Of a DNA stretch of 64,000 nucleotides, positions 16,069 to 24,934 are shown one piece after another. Source of the stretch: JBGYPP01 sp041838515 (lineage in GTDB: Bacteria > Bacillota > Clostridia > Lachnospirales > Lachnospiraceae). The DNA lies in contig JBGYPP010000002.1 in the NCBI GenBank assembly GCA_041838515.1, forward strand, positions 18,333 through 82,332, given 5' to 3'. Under the pieces are notes generated by a model that did not search any database, was not told the DNA's origin, and was given only the letters and a program-made list of their open reading frames with translations. Within the stretch, counting starts at the first letter, position 1; every line of letters starts with the position of its first letter. The translations under genes were made by a program, and so were the position numbers.

Positions 16069-16608
16069 ATGGCACATTTTCTCGGCAAGTTGCTTTTGAC
16101 CGCAGCGGCAGCAGCCACTGGCGCAGCCGTCTACCATATGTATGCCAAAAAGGATGACCCCAGGGTAAAGCAGATGAAGAAAGATGTGTCTGATCTGGGA
16201 CAGCACGCCGCCCAAACCGTCAAGACCTATGTTCCCCTGGGCAAGGAGCTGGCCAAGGAAGCCGCCGGCAATCTCAAGGATGCCGTGCAAAAGACGGCCA
16301 AAACCATGGGCGACAGCCTAAAGCCCAAGGCTGAGGAGGCCGCTCCCGCCAACGAGGAGCAGGATTTTGCCCAAAAGGCCCAGGAGGCCATGGAGGAGCT
16401 GGAAAATACCCAGGAGGAGGCTTCTCAAGCCGAGGAAGCGCTGCCTCCCCAAGATTTTCACAAGGTAGAGGACATACAAAATCCCCAGGAGGCGCCGGCC
16501 TTTACACCGCTGGCCCAGGCCGCCCAGACCCCGGATCAGGTGGAGGACTTCTTTGACGAGGAGGACGAGGTGCTGGAAGATGCTCCTCAGATAGATATCC
16601 AGGGCTAA
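16069..16608 (+). CDS. YtxH-like membrane-anchored acidic protein
   Basis: A 179-residue protein of unknown function. Residues 5-24 (LGKLLLTAAAAATGAAVYHM) are a single membrane segment. Next comes a Lys/Ala-rich amphipathic stretch with the VKQMKKDVSDLG and LKDAVQKTAKTMG pattern of YtxH/apolipoprotein-like helices. The tail is strongly acidic (EDFFDEEDEVLEDAPQ). AAAGGAG lies eight bases before ATG 16069; a longer in-frame opening upstream has no ribosome site. It is divergent from the TetR operon and ends before a strong terminator. YtxH proteins are often stress-induced envelope proteins, but no specific role can be given. Confidence 0.8.
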   Translation: MAHFLGKLLLTAAAAATGAAVYHMYAKKDDPRVKQMKKDVSDLGQHAAQTVKTYVPLGKELAKEAAGNLKDAVQKTAKTMGDSLKPKAEEAAPANEEQDFAQKAQEAMEELENTQEEASQAEEALPPQDFHKVEDIQNPQEAPAFTPLAQAAQTPDQVEDFFDEEDEVLEDAPQIDIQG

Positions 16609-16705
16609 ACTCCGGCCCTCTACCAGCTTTTCCCGGAGCTTACAGCTTTCCGGGCAGGATTTTTCTTACATCACGAAAAAAGTACAGGCCTCCACAGAGG
16701 CGCTT

Positions 16706-16732
16706 GGGCGAGAGAAATCTCGCCCTTTTTTT
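16706..16732 (+). terminator. Intrinsic terminator of the YtxH-like gene
   Basis: GGGCGAGA-GAAA-TCTCGCCC, a perfect 8-bp stem with a GAAA tetraloop, followed by seven T. Confidence 0.93.
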
Positions 16733-16809
16733 GTAAAGGCGCTCTTTATACAGATTATTATTAGGTCCCTGTTTATGGATCTTTCACCAGCCGGCGCGGA
16801 AATATCCGC

Positions 16810-16858
16810 AAAAAAACTCCCGGACAGATGCCGGATATACCATCCATCCGCCCGGGAG
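16810..16858 (-). terminator. Intrinsic terminator of glnS
   Basis: Read on the minus strand: CTCCCGG (16858-16852), a 28-base loop with internal pairing, CCGGGAG (16823-16817), then seven T (16816-16810). It lies 38 bp after the glnS stop. Confidence 0.85.
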
Positions 16859-16895
16859 CCATCTCCTGTGCATATCTCTCCAGCCCTGCGCCGTC

Positions 16896-18572
16896 TTAAT
16901 CCTTGGGCAGGACAAAGGAGCTCTTTAGGGAAACGATACGATTAAACACCAGCGCATCCGGACGGCTGTCCTTGGCGTCCAGGGCAAAAAATCCCTGGCG
17001 GACGAACTGGTAGCGGGGCGGTGCGCCCTCCTCACCAAAGGCCGGCTCCACAAATCCCTGCCTCTCCTCCAGAGAGTTGGGGTTGAGGTTGAGGCTGCCA
17101 TCCGCATTGTACACACCCTTTTCCTCATCTATGATATTCTCGTAGAGGCGTATGGCAGCCGGCAGCGCATGGCTGGCCTCCACCCAGTGTATGGTACCCT
17201 TGACCTTGCGCCCATCCGGCGAATTGCCCCCTCTGCTTGCCGGATCGTAGGTGCAGCGCAGCTCCACCACCCGTCCGGTATCGTCCTTGACTGCCTCCCG
17301 GCAGGTGACAAAATAGGCGTTCATCAGCCGCACTTCATTTCCGGGAAAAAGACGAAAATACTTCTTGGGCGGATTTTCCATAAAATCCTCCCTCTCTATA
17401 TACAGCTCCCGGCCAAAGGGCAGCCTGCGGCTGCCCAGGGCGGGATTATCCCCATTGTTGGGCGCCTCCAACCACTCTATCTGCCCCTCGGGGTAATTCT
17501 CTATCACCACCCGCAGGGGATCTGTCACCGCCATATACCTGGGCGCCTTCTCCTTGAGGTCCTCCCGTATGCAGTATTCCAACATAGCATATTCCACCGA
17601 GGAATTGCTCTTAGACACGCCACATAGCTCCACAAATTTTTGTATGGACTCCGGCGTAAATCCCCGGCGGCGCAGGGCGGCTATGGACACCAGCCTGGGA
17701 TCATCCCATCCGTCCACTATGCCCTCCTCCACCAGCTTCTTGATATACCGCTTGCCCGTCACCACATTGGTCAGATACAGTTTGGCAAACTCTATCTGCC
17801 GGGGGGGCTGGGCATAGCCCACATGGTCCACCACCCAGTCGTACAAGGGCCTATGATCCTCAAATTCCAAGGTACAGATAGAATGGGTAATGCCCTCTAT
17901 GGCATCCTCTATGGGATGGGCGAAATCATACATGGGATAGATGCACCAGGTATCCCCGGTGTTGTGGTGGGATATATGCGCCACCCTGTACAGGACCGGA
18001 TCCCGCATATTCATATTGGGGGAAGCCATGTCTATCCTGGCCCTCAACACCTTCTCCCCATCCTGATATTTACCCGCCTTCATCTCCTCAAAGAGCCGCA
18101 AATTTTCCTCTATGGAGCGCTGGCGGCCGGGATCCTCCTCCCCCGCCTGGGTCAGGCTGCCCCGGGTCTTGCGTATCTGCTCCGCATCCAAGTCAGACAC
18201 ATAGGCCAGGCCCTTTTTGATCAGCACTATGGCCGCCTCCACCATCTGCCCAAAGTAATCGGAGGCAAAAAACAACCTGTCCTCCCAATCTGCGCCCAGC
18301 CACCGCACGTCCTCCAGTATGGAGTGGACGAACTCCGTCTTTTCCTTGGTGGGATTGGTATCGTCAAAGCGCATATTGAATTTGCCGCCGTATTCCTTGG
18401 CCAGGCCATAGTTGAGCAGTATGCTCTTAGCATGGCCTATGTGGAGATATCCATTGGGCTCCGGCGGGAAGCGGGTGTGTACATGGGTATACCTGCCCTC
18501 TGCCAGATCCTTGTCTATGGCCTGCTGAATAAAATGTCTGGAAACCCTGGCCTCTTGTTCTCTTGGCTCCAT
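16896..18572 (-). CDS. glnS: Glutaminyl-tRNA synthetase
   Basis: Charges tRNA-Gln directly; 558 residues, the usual length. The ATP-binding HIGH motif is FPPEPNGYLHIGHAKS at about residues 35-50. The second signature is degenerate (VVTGKRYIKKLV) where E. coli has MSKRK; it is followed by GWDDPRLVSIAALRRRGFTP, which fixes the family. The C-terminal anticodon-binding barrels are present. Many Firmicutes lack GlnRS and use GatCAB amidation, so its presence hints at a Clostridia lineage that acquired it. GGAGG lies five or six bases before ATG 18572. It starts 10 bp after purH, so it is probably co-transcribed with purO-purH. Confidence 0.96.
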   Translation of the reverse strand: MEPREQEARVSRHFIQQAIDKDLAEGRYTHVHTRFPPEPNGYLHIGHAKSILLNYGLAKEYGGKFNMRFDDTNPTKEKTEFVHSILEDVRWLGADWEDRLFFASDYFGQMVEAAIVLIKKGLAYVSDLDAEQIRKTRGSLTQAGEEDPGRQRSIEENLRLFEEMKAGKYQDGEKVLRARIDMASPNMNMRDPVLYRVAHISHHNTGDTWCIYPMYDFAHPIEDAIEGITHSICTLEFEDHRPLYDWVVDHVGYAQPPRQIEFAKLYLTNVVTGKRYIKKLVEEGIVDGWDDPRLVSIAALRRRGFTPESIQKFVELCGVSKSNSSVEYAMLEYCIREDLKEKAPRYMAVTDPLRVVIENYPEGQIEWLEAPNNGDNPALGSRRLPFGRELYIEREDFMENPPKKYFRLFPGNEVRLMNAYFVTCREAVKDDTGRVVELRCTYDPASRGGNSPDGRKVKGTIHWVEASHALPAAIRLYENIIDEEKGVYNADGSLNLNPNSLEERQGFVEPAFGEEGAPPRYQFVRQGFFALDAKDSRPDALVFNRIVSLKSSFVLPKD

Positions 18573-18582
18573 TTGCCCCTCC

Positions 18583-19758
18583 TCAATGATGGAACAGGCG
18601 CAGGCCTGTAAAGCTCATCACCATATCATATTTGTCGCAGCACTCTATAACCAGATCGTCCCGTACAGATCCCCCCGGCTGGGCCACATAGCGCACGCCG
18701 CTCTTTCTGGCCCTCTCTATATTGTCCGCAAAGGGGAAGAAGGCGTCGCTGCCCACTGTCACCTGGTCCAAGCCGGCCAGCCAGGCTTTTTTCTCCTCCC
18801 GGCCAAAGGGCTCCGGCCTGCGGGAAAAGACCTGCTGCCAAGCTCCCTCGGCCAGCAAATCCTCCCACTCCTCTCCCAGATACAGGTCTATGGCATTATC
18901 CCTCTCCGCCCTGCCTATGGCCGGCAAAAATGGCAGATCCAGGGCCTTGGGGCTTTGCCGCAGGTACCAGCGGTCGGCCTTATCCCCTGCCAGACGGGTG
19001 CAATGGATGCGGGATTGCTGGCCTGCGCCTATGCCTATGGCCTGTCCGCCCTTGGCATAGCAGACGGAGTTGGACTGGGTATATTTAAGGGTAATCATAG
19101 CCAGCGCCATATCCTCTATAGCCTGGGGAGGCAGCTCCTTATTGCGGGTGACGATATTGGAAAAGAAATCCGGCCCAATGGAGAAGTCGTTGCGCCCCTG
19201 CTCAAAGGAAATACCGAACACTTGTTTTGTTTCTATAGCCGTAGGCGCATAAGCCGGATCTATGGAGAGCACATTGTACTTGCCTCCCTTTTTGGACAGC
19301 AGCATCTCCAGGGCCTCCGGCGTATATCCGGGCGCAATCACGCCGTCAGACACCTCTCTTTTGATCAATCTGGCCGTATCCCAGTCGCAGACATGGGAGA
19401 GGCTGATAAAATCCCCAAAGGAGGACATCCTATCCGCCCCCCTGGCCCGGGCATAGGCGCAGGCCAGAGGCGATAACTCTCCCAGATCCTCCACCCAGTA
19501 TATCTTGGCCAAGGTGGAGTCCAGCGGCCTGCCCAGCCCCACTCCCGCCGGAGATACGTGCTTAAAGGAGGCCGCCGCCGGCAGGCCTGTGGCCTCAGAC
19601 AGCTCCTTGACCAGCTGCCAGCCGTTGAGCGCATCCAAAAAATTGATATATCCCGGATTGCCCCCCAGAACCTTTATGGGCAGCTCACCCTGCTCCACAT
19701 AGATGCGGGAGGGCTTTTGATTGGGATTGCAACCGTATTTCAAAGCAATTTCCTGCAT
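18583..19758 (-). CDS. purH: AICAR formyltransferase, single-domain PurH
   Basis: Catalyses the ninth step of purine synthesis: AICAR plus formyl-tetrahydrofolate gives FAICAR. At 391 residues it holds only the formyltransferase part; the N-terminal cyclohydrolase (MGS-like) domain of normal 520-residue PurH is absent. Family blocks are LKYGCNPNQKPSRIY, AAASFKHVSPAGVGLG (the Lys-His pair), LKYTQSNSVCYAKGGQAIGIGAGQQSR, and VGSDAFFPFADNIERA. The missing last step is supplied by PurO, encoded 12 bp upstream. ATG 19758 is preferred, eight bases after AGGAGG; a GTG three codons earlier is less well placed. Confidence 0.95.
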   Translation of the reverse strand: MQEIALKYGCNPNQKPSRIYVEQGELPIKVLGGNPGYINFLDALNGWQLVKELSEATGLPAAASFKHVSPAGVGLGRPLDSTLAKIYWVEDLGELSPLACAYARARGADRMSSFGDFISLSHVCDWDTARLIKREVSDGVIAPGYTPEALEMLLSKKGGKYNVLSIDPAYAPTAIETKQVFGISFEQGRNDFSIGPDFFSNIVTRNKELPPQAIEDMALAMITLKYTQSNSVCYAKGGQAIGIGAGQQSRIHCTRLAGDKADRWYLRQSPKALDLPFLPAIGRAERDNAIDLYLGEEWEDLLAEGAWQQVFSRRPEPFGREEKKAWLAGLDQVTVGSDAFFPFADNIERARKSGVRYVAQPGGSVRDDLVIECCDKYDMVMSFTGLRLFHH

Positions 19759-19770
19759 AACTGCCACCTC

Positions 19771-20484
19771 CTAATCGCCTAGCCTTTTATTCAATATCCT
19801 CTCCTCAAAGGCGCCGCTGTCCAAATGGATAAAGCGCACCAGCGCCGAAATCTTATTCTCCTCATCCAGCCCCCTCCAGAGAGCCCGGGCCAACTGGTCT
19901 ATATCGCCCTCCATGGACACACACAAGGGCTCGCCGGCAAAGGAGGGCAGGGGATCGAGATTTTCCGCATATGTGTGTAGAAAATGCCCCTGGCCAGCCA
20001 CCGGCCTGTCATAGTAAAAGAATTGCCGCAGACAGGCATCCGGATGGCCATTCCGGCTCTTCAGTATGGACAGGGCATAGGAACAACTGCCCTCCCCCCT
20101 TTGGAATATGCCCGAGATCCTGGGGGTGTAATGGGGGGCATCCGGCTCAAAGCTGCGCATGTGCAGGCTGTCCACCCAGTGCCGCCCCTCCTCCAGGCCT
20201 CCGGCTATGGTATCTGTCTGGTCCCCATTGGTAAGGACGGTGGTCTGCCCCACCACTCGCAACGGCGCATAAATGATCAGAGAGGGATCCACCATCTTGG
20301 CCGGGTCATGGGCCCGGGTTTCTATGCCATCCCCCACCCGGACGAACAGGCGGTTGCGGCTGTTTTCGCTCCTGCCCATAATAAAATACGCAGCTATGCC
20401 ATATTTTCCATCTTGGGAATATCCCAGCGCGATGCCCCTGCCGGGGTAGGCGCTGCGGCCTACGGCTGCCTCCAAACTCTGCAT
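19771..20484 (-). CDS. purO: IMP cyclohydrolase, PurO type
   Basis: Closes the purine ring, converting FAICAR to IMP. At 237 residues it belongs to the stand-alone PurO family first known from archaea, not to the PurH N-terminal domain. Blocks seen are GRGIALGYSQDGKYGIAAYF, MGRSENSRNRLF, VDPSLIIYAPLR and TNGDQTDTIAGG. The start at 20484 has GGAGG seven bases upstream; in-frame codons further up run into the terminator of the previous gene. It forms a natural pair with the one-domain PurH. No promoter was recognised in the short gap before it, so read-through from guaB is possible. Confidence 0.92.
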   Translation of the reverse strand: MQSLEAAVGRSAYPGRGIALGYSQDGKYGIAAYFIMGRSENSRNRLFVRVGDGIETRAHDPAKMVDPSLIIYAPLRVVGQTTVLTNGDQTDTIAGGLEEGRHWVDSLHMRSFEPDAPHYTPRISGIFQRGEGSCSYALSILKSRNGHPDACLRQFFYYDRPVAGQGHFLHTYAENLDPLPSFAGEPLCVSMEGDIDQLARALWRGLDEENKISALVRFIHLDSGAFEERILNKRLGD

Positions 20485-20508
20485 GCTCTCTCCTCCTTGC
20501 TTGAATGC

Positions 20509-20556
20509 AAAAAGCCGCCCGGGCAAAAAAAGCCCATCGCTTTTTTGCCCAGGCGG
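20509..20556 (-). terminator. Terminator after the GGDEF-EAL gene
   Basis: On the minus strand GCCGCC-GGGCAAAAAAGC pairs with GC-TTTTTTTGCCC-GGCGGC (20556-20514), followed by TTTTT. The stem is very long and includes A/T blocks. Confidence 0.8.
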
Positions 20557-20640
20557 CCGGCCGTTTCCCCCATGCTCCCCGCGGGTATGCCCCGCCACAG
20601 CCCGCCAGGGCCGCTGCCGCCAGTCACATGGAGATATTGC

Positions 20641-23340
20641 TTATGCCATATACATGCCTCTTTTGAATCCGCCCACCGGGGCAAATTTTTCCATAAATTC
20701 CTCCGGAGGCATGGGCTTGCCAAAATAATACCCCTGAATATACTGCACTTCCATATCCGCCAAGACCTTGCATTGCTCCAGCGTTTCCACTCCCTCCACA
20801 CAGACCTTTACGCCTATGGTCTTGGCCAGCTTGGACACCATATCCACAAAGGATCGGGAGAAAGCATCCGTACCCAGCCCATTGATAAAGCTCTTGTCTA
20901 TCTTGATCACATCCAAGGGTATCTCACGGATATGGTTGAGGGAGGAGTATCCCGTACCGAAATCGTCCAACGCTATGGAAACGCCCATGGCCTTGATACG
21001 CCCCAGTATCTCCCGCATCCTCTCCATATCGTGTATGGCCAGGCTCTCGGTAACCTCCAAAGTCAGATGCTTGGGCGCCAGGCCGGTTTCCTTGATTACG
21101 CCCTCCACTATATCCAATATATCCGGATGGGTCAATTGCACCACAGAGAGATTGACATTGACCTTAAATTCCCCATGGCCGCTCTCATTCCAACGCAGGC
21201 ACTGTCGGCAGGCCTCCTTGAGCACATAAGTGCCTATGGGGTTGATCAAACCCAGGGATTCCGCCAGAGGTATGAACTCCCCCGGGGAGATAAATCCCAG
21301 GCGTCTATTGTTCCAGCGCACCAGGGCCTCCGCACCCACACAGGTTTCCACATCCTTGGAGGTGTCAATAATGGGCTGGAAGAAAATTTGAAATTCCCCG
21401 CAGCCCAGGGCACAGGCATCCCGCATGCTGCGCTCTATATCCAAACGGCGGCCGGAGTAGGAGTCCAGGCTGTCGCTGTAGCGGGCCACCCTGTTCTTGC
21501 CGCTGTTTTTGGCCTCATACATGGATATGTCCGCCTTACGCATCAAATCCGACACACTCTCCCCATTGCCGGGGAAATCCACCATGCCCATGCTCATGGT
21601 GCAATAATAATCCGAGTCCTTGAGGAACCAGGGTCTATTGAATACCTTGCCTACGCCCTCCACCACCGATTCCAGCAAATGGAAATGGGACATGGGCAGA
21701 AGCAAGACAAACTCATCGCCACCCACCCGGTAGCAATTCCCCTGCAAACCCTCTATGCGCCGCAGAGCCTTGGAAACGGATTTGAGCAGCATATCCCCAT
21801 AGTGATGGCCCAGACCCTCGTTGATATGCTTGAAATCATCCAAATCCAAGTAGAGGATGGCGCCGCTGCCCCCGGCTTTTTTTGCCTCGTCCACATGCCT
21901 GGCCAAGTCCTTTTCACATCGGGAGCGGTTGAGCAGGCCGGTGAGAAAATCCGTGTCCGCCTGCTCCTCTATCCTGTGCTGATACTGCTTCTTCTCCGTG
22001 ATATCGTACAGAGCATAGGCGGCAGCCTGGCTCTTGTCCAGCCAGGGAATATGGGCGTGTACCACCTCATACCAACGGCCATTGGCCTCGCAGAGGACCT
22101 CCCAGCCCCCCGATCCCATGCCCAGCCTCTCCTCGGAGAGCATCAGAGCCAAATCCTCCCGACTGAACTCCATCTCCAACAGCGATGTCAGACTGTGGTT
22201 GACATACAAATCCTCACCTGTGCGGGGGTTTTGCACCAAAATGGCTGCACCCACATTGTCCATCAGCTGCCCCAGCACCCTTCTGGCATGATCCGCATAT
22301 GCCTCCCTATCCCTGCCCTTGAGGATGGAGTGCAGTATGTCCACGCCGGCCGTGGCAAAATCCCTCTCCTCCTTCCTCCAGAGGCGGCTCTCCCCCCGCC
22401 GGTTCAGACAGAGGAAAATAGCACCATTGTCCTGGCCGAACACCGGCAGCAAGGCCAGCGAATCTATGCCCAGATCTGCCAGCTCCTCAGCCAGCTCCTC
22501 AGCCTCCACAGGCGTTTCTACGGGATAGTACAGCGCCTCCCGCCTGTTGAGAAAGCTATAAGCCGGCAATTTCCTGGTCTTTTCAAATGCCGAGGCCCTC
22601 CCCGGCCGGCACCATTCAGAGATAATGTCCATCATCTCTATCAGGGATTCCTGGCCGCTCTCGGCCTCCTCCACAGGCAGCCGGCGGTAGCGTATCAATT
22701 GGGCATCCGTAATGGACAACTGCCCCCCCAATATACGCAGGAAGTTCTCCATCAGTGCCTCTATGGTTTCATTCTGCCGCAACATGGAAATAGAGGAAAA
22801 AACGGTATCCAACAATATCTTGGCTTCCCTGTCCTCCCGCAGCTCATCCTTGTTCTGCTCCATCATCTGTAAGAAGCCGTCAGCAAAGGCGGCCCTCCAC
22901 AGCGTGATGGAAGCCTCCCTGAGCAGATCCAGTGCCAGAAGAAAGGCCCCCTCTTCCTGCTCCAGGCTGCCGGCCACCAGCCAATAAGCCATCAGCTGCC
23001 CGTCCGCCTTACCGTTCAGCGCAGCCAGCCGCAGCCCCAGCTCCGGATATTCCTCCACAGCCATATCCTCCATGGCTCCGGGGGCTACCCGCTCCAAGAG
23101 ATACCCGCCCTCCTCCCCGCCAAACAGGGATTGTATCCGCTCACAATCTCCACATCCGCCGGAGAGATCTGTCATGGGAAAAAATTCCCCATCCACGCAC
23201 AGTATGCAAAGCTGCAGCAGACGGCTGAAATCGTCCTGCAGCTTTTGAAATTTTTCAATACGAAAACGCTTCTCCGCCGGAGAAAAGATTTCCATTGCCG
23301 GCTTTGATTTGTCATCTCGCTTACTCTGCGCCACTGTCAT
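20641..23340 (-). CDS. Dual GGDEF-EAL cyclic-di-GMP enzyme with GAF- and PAS-like sensors
   Basis: An 899-residue soluble protein that can both make and break c-di-GMP. The N-terminal 360 residues hold poorly conserved sensory parts, with a CVDGEFFPMTDLSGGCGDC block that might bind a metal. A GAF-like region lies at about 180-350 and a PAS-like one at 365-455. The cyclase domain carries an intact RVGGDEFVLLL near residue 540. The phosphodiesterase domain carries GAEALVRWNN near 671, NVNLSVVQL, LEVTES, ALDDFGTGYSSL, IKIDKSFI and QGYYFGKP, so both halves look active. No membrane segment is visible. It lies 33 bp behind guaB, linking GTP synthesis with GTP use. AGGAG precedes ATG 23340. Confidence 0.95.
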   Translation of the reverse strand: MTVAQSKRDDKSKPAMEIFSPAEKRFRIEKFQKLQDDFSRLLQLCILCVDGEFFPMTDLSGGCGDCERIQSLFGGEEGGYLLERVAPGAMEDMAVEEYPELGLRLAALNGKADGQLMAYWLVAGSLEQEEGAFLLALDLLREASITLWRAAFADGFLQMMEQNKDELREDREAKILLDTVFSSISMLRQNETIEALMENFLRILGGQLSITDAQLIRYRRLPVEEAESGQESLIEMMDIISEWCRPGRASAFEKTRKLPAYSFLNRREALYYPVETPVEAEELAEELADLGIDSLALLPVFGQDNGAIFLCLNRRGESRLWRKEERDFATAGVDILHSILKGRDREAYADHARRVLGQLMDNVGAAILVQNPRTGEDLYVNHSLTSLLEMEFSREDLALMLSEERLGMGSGGWEVLCEANGRWYEVVHAHIPWLDKSQAAAYALYDITEKKQYQHRIEEQADTDFLTGLLNRSRCEKDLARHVDEAKKAGGSGAILYLDLDDFKHINEGLGHHYGDMLLKSVSKALRRIEGLQGNCYRVGGDEFVLLLPMSHFHLLESVVEGVGKVFNRPWFLKDSDYYCTMSMGMVDFPGNGESVSDLMRKADISMYEAKNSGKNRVARYSDSLDSYSGRRLDIERSMRDACALGCGEFQIFFQPIIDTSKDVETCVGAEALVRWNNRRLGFISPGEFIPLAESLGLINPIGTYVLKEACRQCLRWNESGHGEFKVNVNLSVVQLTHPDILDIVEGVIKETGLAPKHLTLEVTESLAIHDMERMREILGRIKAMGVSIALDDFGTGYSSLNHIREIPLDVIKIDKSFINGLGTDAFSRSFVDMVSKLAKTIGVKVCVEGVETLEQCKVLADMEVQYIQGYYFGKPMPPEEFMEKFAPVGGFKRGMYMA

Positions 23341-23373
23341 CTGCTCCTTGCCTGGGTACGGATCCGGCCTCAG

Positions 23374-24837
23374 CTAGTTTCCGTCCACACTGTAATTTGG
23401 GGCCTCTTTTGTGATATGAATGTCATGGGGATGGCTCTCCTTGAGAGAGGCTGCGCTGATCTTTACAAAACGGCTTCGGGTAGTCAGCTCCTCCAGGTTG
23501 GAGGCTCCGCAGTATCCCATGCCTGAACGCAAGCCGCCCATCAATTGATATACCGTGTCCTCCACGCTGCCCTTATAAGCCACCCGGCCCTCTACGCCCT
23601 CCGGCACCAGCTTCTTGGCGTTCTCCTGGAAGTACCTGTCCTTGCTGCCGCTTTCCATGGCCGATATGGAGCCCATGCCCCTGTAAACCTTGTACTTGCG
23701 GCCCTGGAACAGCTCATACTGTCCGGGACTCTCCTCACAACCGGCAAACATGGACCCCATCATACATACGCTGCCGCCGGCGGCCAGGGCCTTGGTCACA
23801 TCACCGGAATACTTGATGCCGCCATCCGCAATAATGGGTATGCCGTACTCCCTGGCCACTGCGTAACAATCCATGATGGCTGAAATCTGCGGCACGCCTA
23901 TGCCGGCCACCACCCGGGTGGTGCATATGGAACCGGGGCCTATGCCCACTTTCACCGCATCTGCCCCCGCCAGTATCAGATCCTTGGTGGCCTCGCCGGT
24001 GGCCACATTGCCTGCCACCACCGGAAGCTGGGGGAATTTCTCCTTGATCATCTGCAGGCAGTTGATCACATTTTGGGAATGGCCATGGGCGCTGTCCAGC
24101 ACCACCACATCCACCTTGGCCGCCACCAGGGCCTCCACACGATCCAGCACATTGGCCGTAATGCCTACAGCCGCGCCGCAAAGCAATCTGCCCATCTCGT
24201 CCTTGGCCGCCAGGGGGTATTTGATGGCCTTTTCTATATCCTTGATGGTGATCAGGCCCTTGAGATTGCCCTCCTCATCCACTATGGGCAGCTTCTCCTT
24301 GCGAGCCCGCCCCAATATCTTCTTGGCCTCCTCCAGGGTCACGCCCTCCCTGGCCGTAATCAGACCCTGGCTGGTCATAGACTCCTTGATCTGCTTGCCA
24401 AAATCCGTTTCAAACTTCAGATCCCTATTGGTCAGTATGCCCACCAGCTTTTTGCTGCCCTGCTCCACTATAGGCACGCCGGATATGCGAAATTTTGCCA
24501 TCAGCGCATCCGCATCTGCCAGCGTATGCTCCGGGGTCAGCGAGAAAGGATCCGAAATAACGCCATTTTCTGAGCGCTTTACCTTGTCCACCTCCTCGGC
24601 CTGGGCCTCTATGGACATATTTTTGTGGATAACGCCTATGCCGCCCTGCCTGGCCATAGCTATGGCCATACGGTGCTCCGTAACCGTGTCCATGCCTGCG
24701 CTCATAATGGGAATATTGAGCTTGATCGTCTTGGTCAGCCGGGTGCTGAGATCCACCTGATTGGGTATGACCGCCGAATACGACGGCACCAGCAATACGT
24801 CGTCAAAGGTTATGCCCTCACCGATAATCTGCGCCAT
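23374..24837 (-). CDS. guaB: IMP dehydrogenase
   Basis: Oxidises IMP to XMP with NAD, the committed step to guanine nucleotides. At 487 residues it has the standard build: the barrel begins MAQIIGEGITFDDVLLVPSYS, two CBS domains are inserted at about residues 90-205, and the catalytic loop is GIGPGSICTTRVVAGIG with Cys about 305. The flap carries YRGMGSISAM. GGAGG lies five bases before ATG 24837. A near-consensus promoter and a 12-bp palindrome at the expected +1 site lie just upstream. The downstream GGDEF-EAL gene is only 33 bp away. No purine riboswitch was recognised in the short leader. Confidence 0.97.
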   Translation of the reverse strand: MAQIIGEGITFDDVLLVPSYSAVIPNQVDLSTRLTKTIKLNIPIMSAGMDTVTEHRMAIAMARQGGIGVIHKNMSIEAQAEEVDKVKRSENGVISDPFSLTPEHTLADADALMAKFRISGVPIVEQGSKKLVGILTNRDLKFETDFGKQIKESMTSQGLITAREGVTLEEAKKILGRARKEKLPIVDEEGNLKGLITIKDIEKAIKYPLAAKDEMGRLLCGAAVGITANVLDRVEALVAAKVDVVVLDSAHGHSQNVINCLQMIKEKFPQLPVVAGNVATGEATKDLILAGADAVKVGIGPGSICTTRVVAGIGVPQISAIMDCYAVAREYGIPIIADGGIKYSGDVTKALAAGGSVCMMGSMFAGCEESPGQYELFQGRKYKVYRGMGSISAMESGSKDRYFQENAKKLVPEGVEGRVAYKGSVEDTVYQLMGGLRSGMGYCGASNLEELTTRSRFVKISAASLKESHPHDIHITKEAPNYSVDGN

Positions 24838-24890
24838 TTTTCCTCCTAACCCTTCTCCTCTGCTGCAAAGAATTTTTTGTAAAAATCCTT

Positions 24891-24902
24891 AGGAATATTC
24901 CT
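24891..24902 (-). promoter_or_regulatory. Palindrome at the guaB start site
   Basis: AGGAATATTCCT is a perfect 12-bp palindrome overlapping the predicted transcription start, seven to ten bases downstream of the -10 element. The place suits a repressor site. The cognate regulator is unknown. Confidence 0.45.
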
Positions 24903-24905
24903 TTA

Positions 24906-24934
24906 ATCCTAGCAAATCCATAGGATATTGTCAA
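24906..24934 (-). promoter_or_regulatory. Sigma-A promoter of guaB
   Basis: Minus strand TTGACA (24934-24929), 17 bp, TAGGAT (24911-24906). The -35 element lies inside the last codons of the upstream gene. Confidence 0.78.

Noticed and set aside
16896..18572. GlnRS with a broken KMSKS motif as an inactive paralog
   Set aside because: The VTGKRY form is, as far as I recall, common in Clostridia GlnRS, and all other signatures and the length are intact.
19984..22872. A 962-codon open frame on the plus strand
   Set aside because: It is antisense to purO and the GGDEF-EAL gene, is very rich in His, Gly and Gln, and matches no family. It is a side effect of codon bias in the real genes.
24838..24930. 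Purine riboswitch before guaB
   Set aside because: The leader is too short and lacks the conserved three-way junction sequences.
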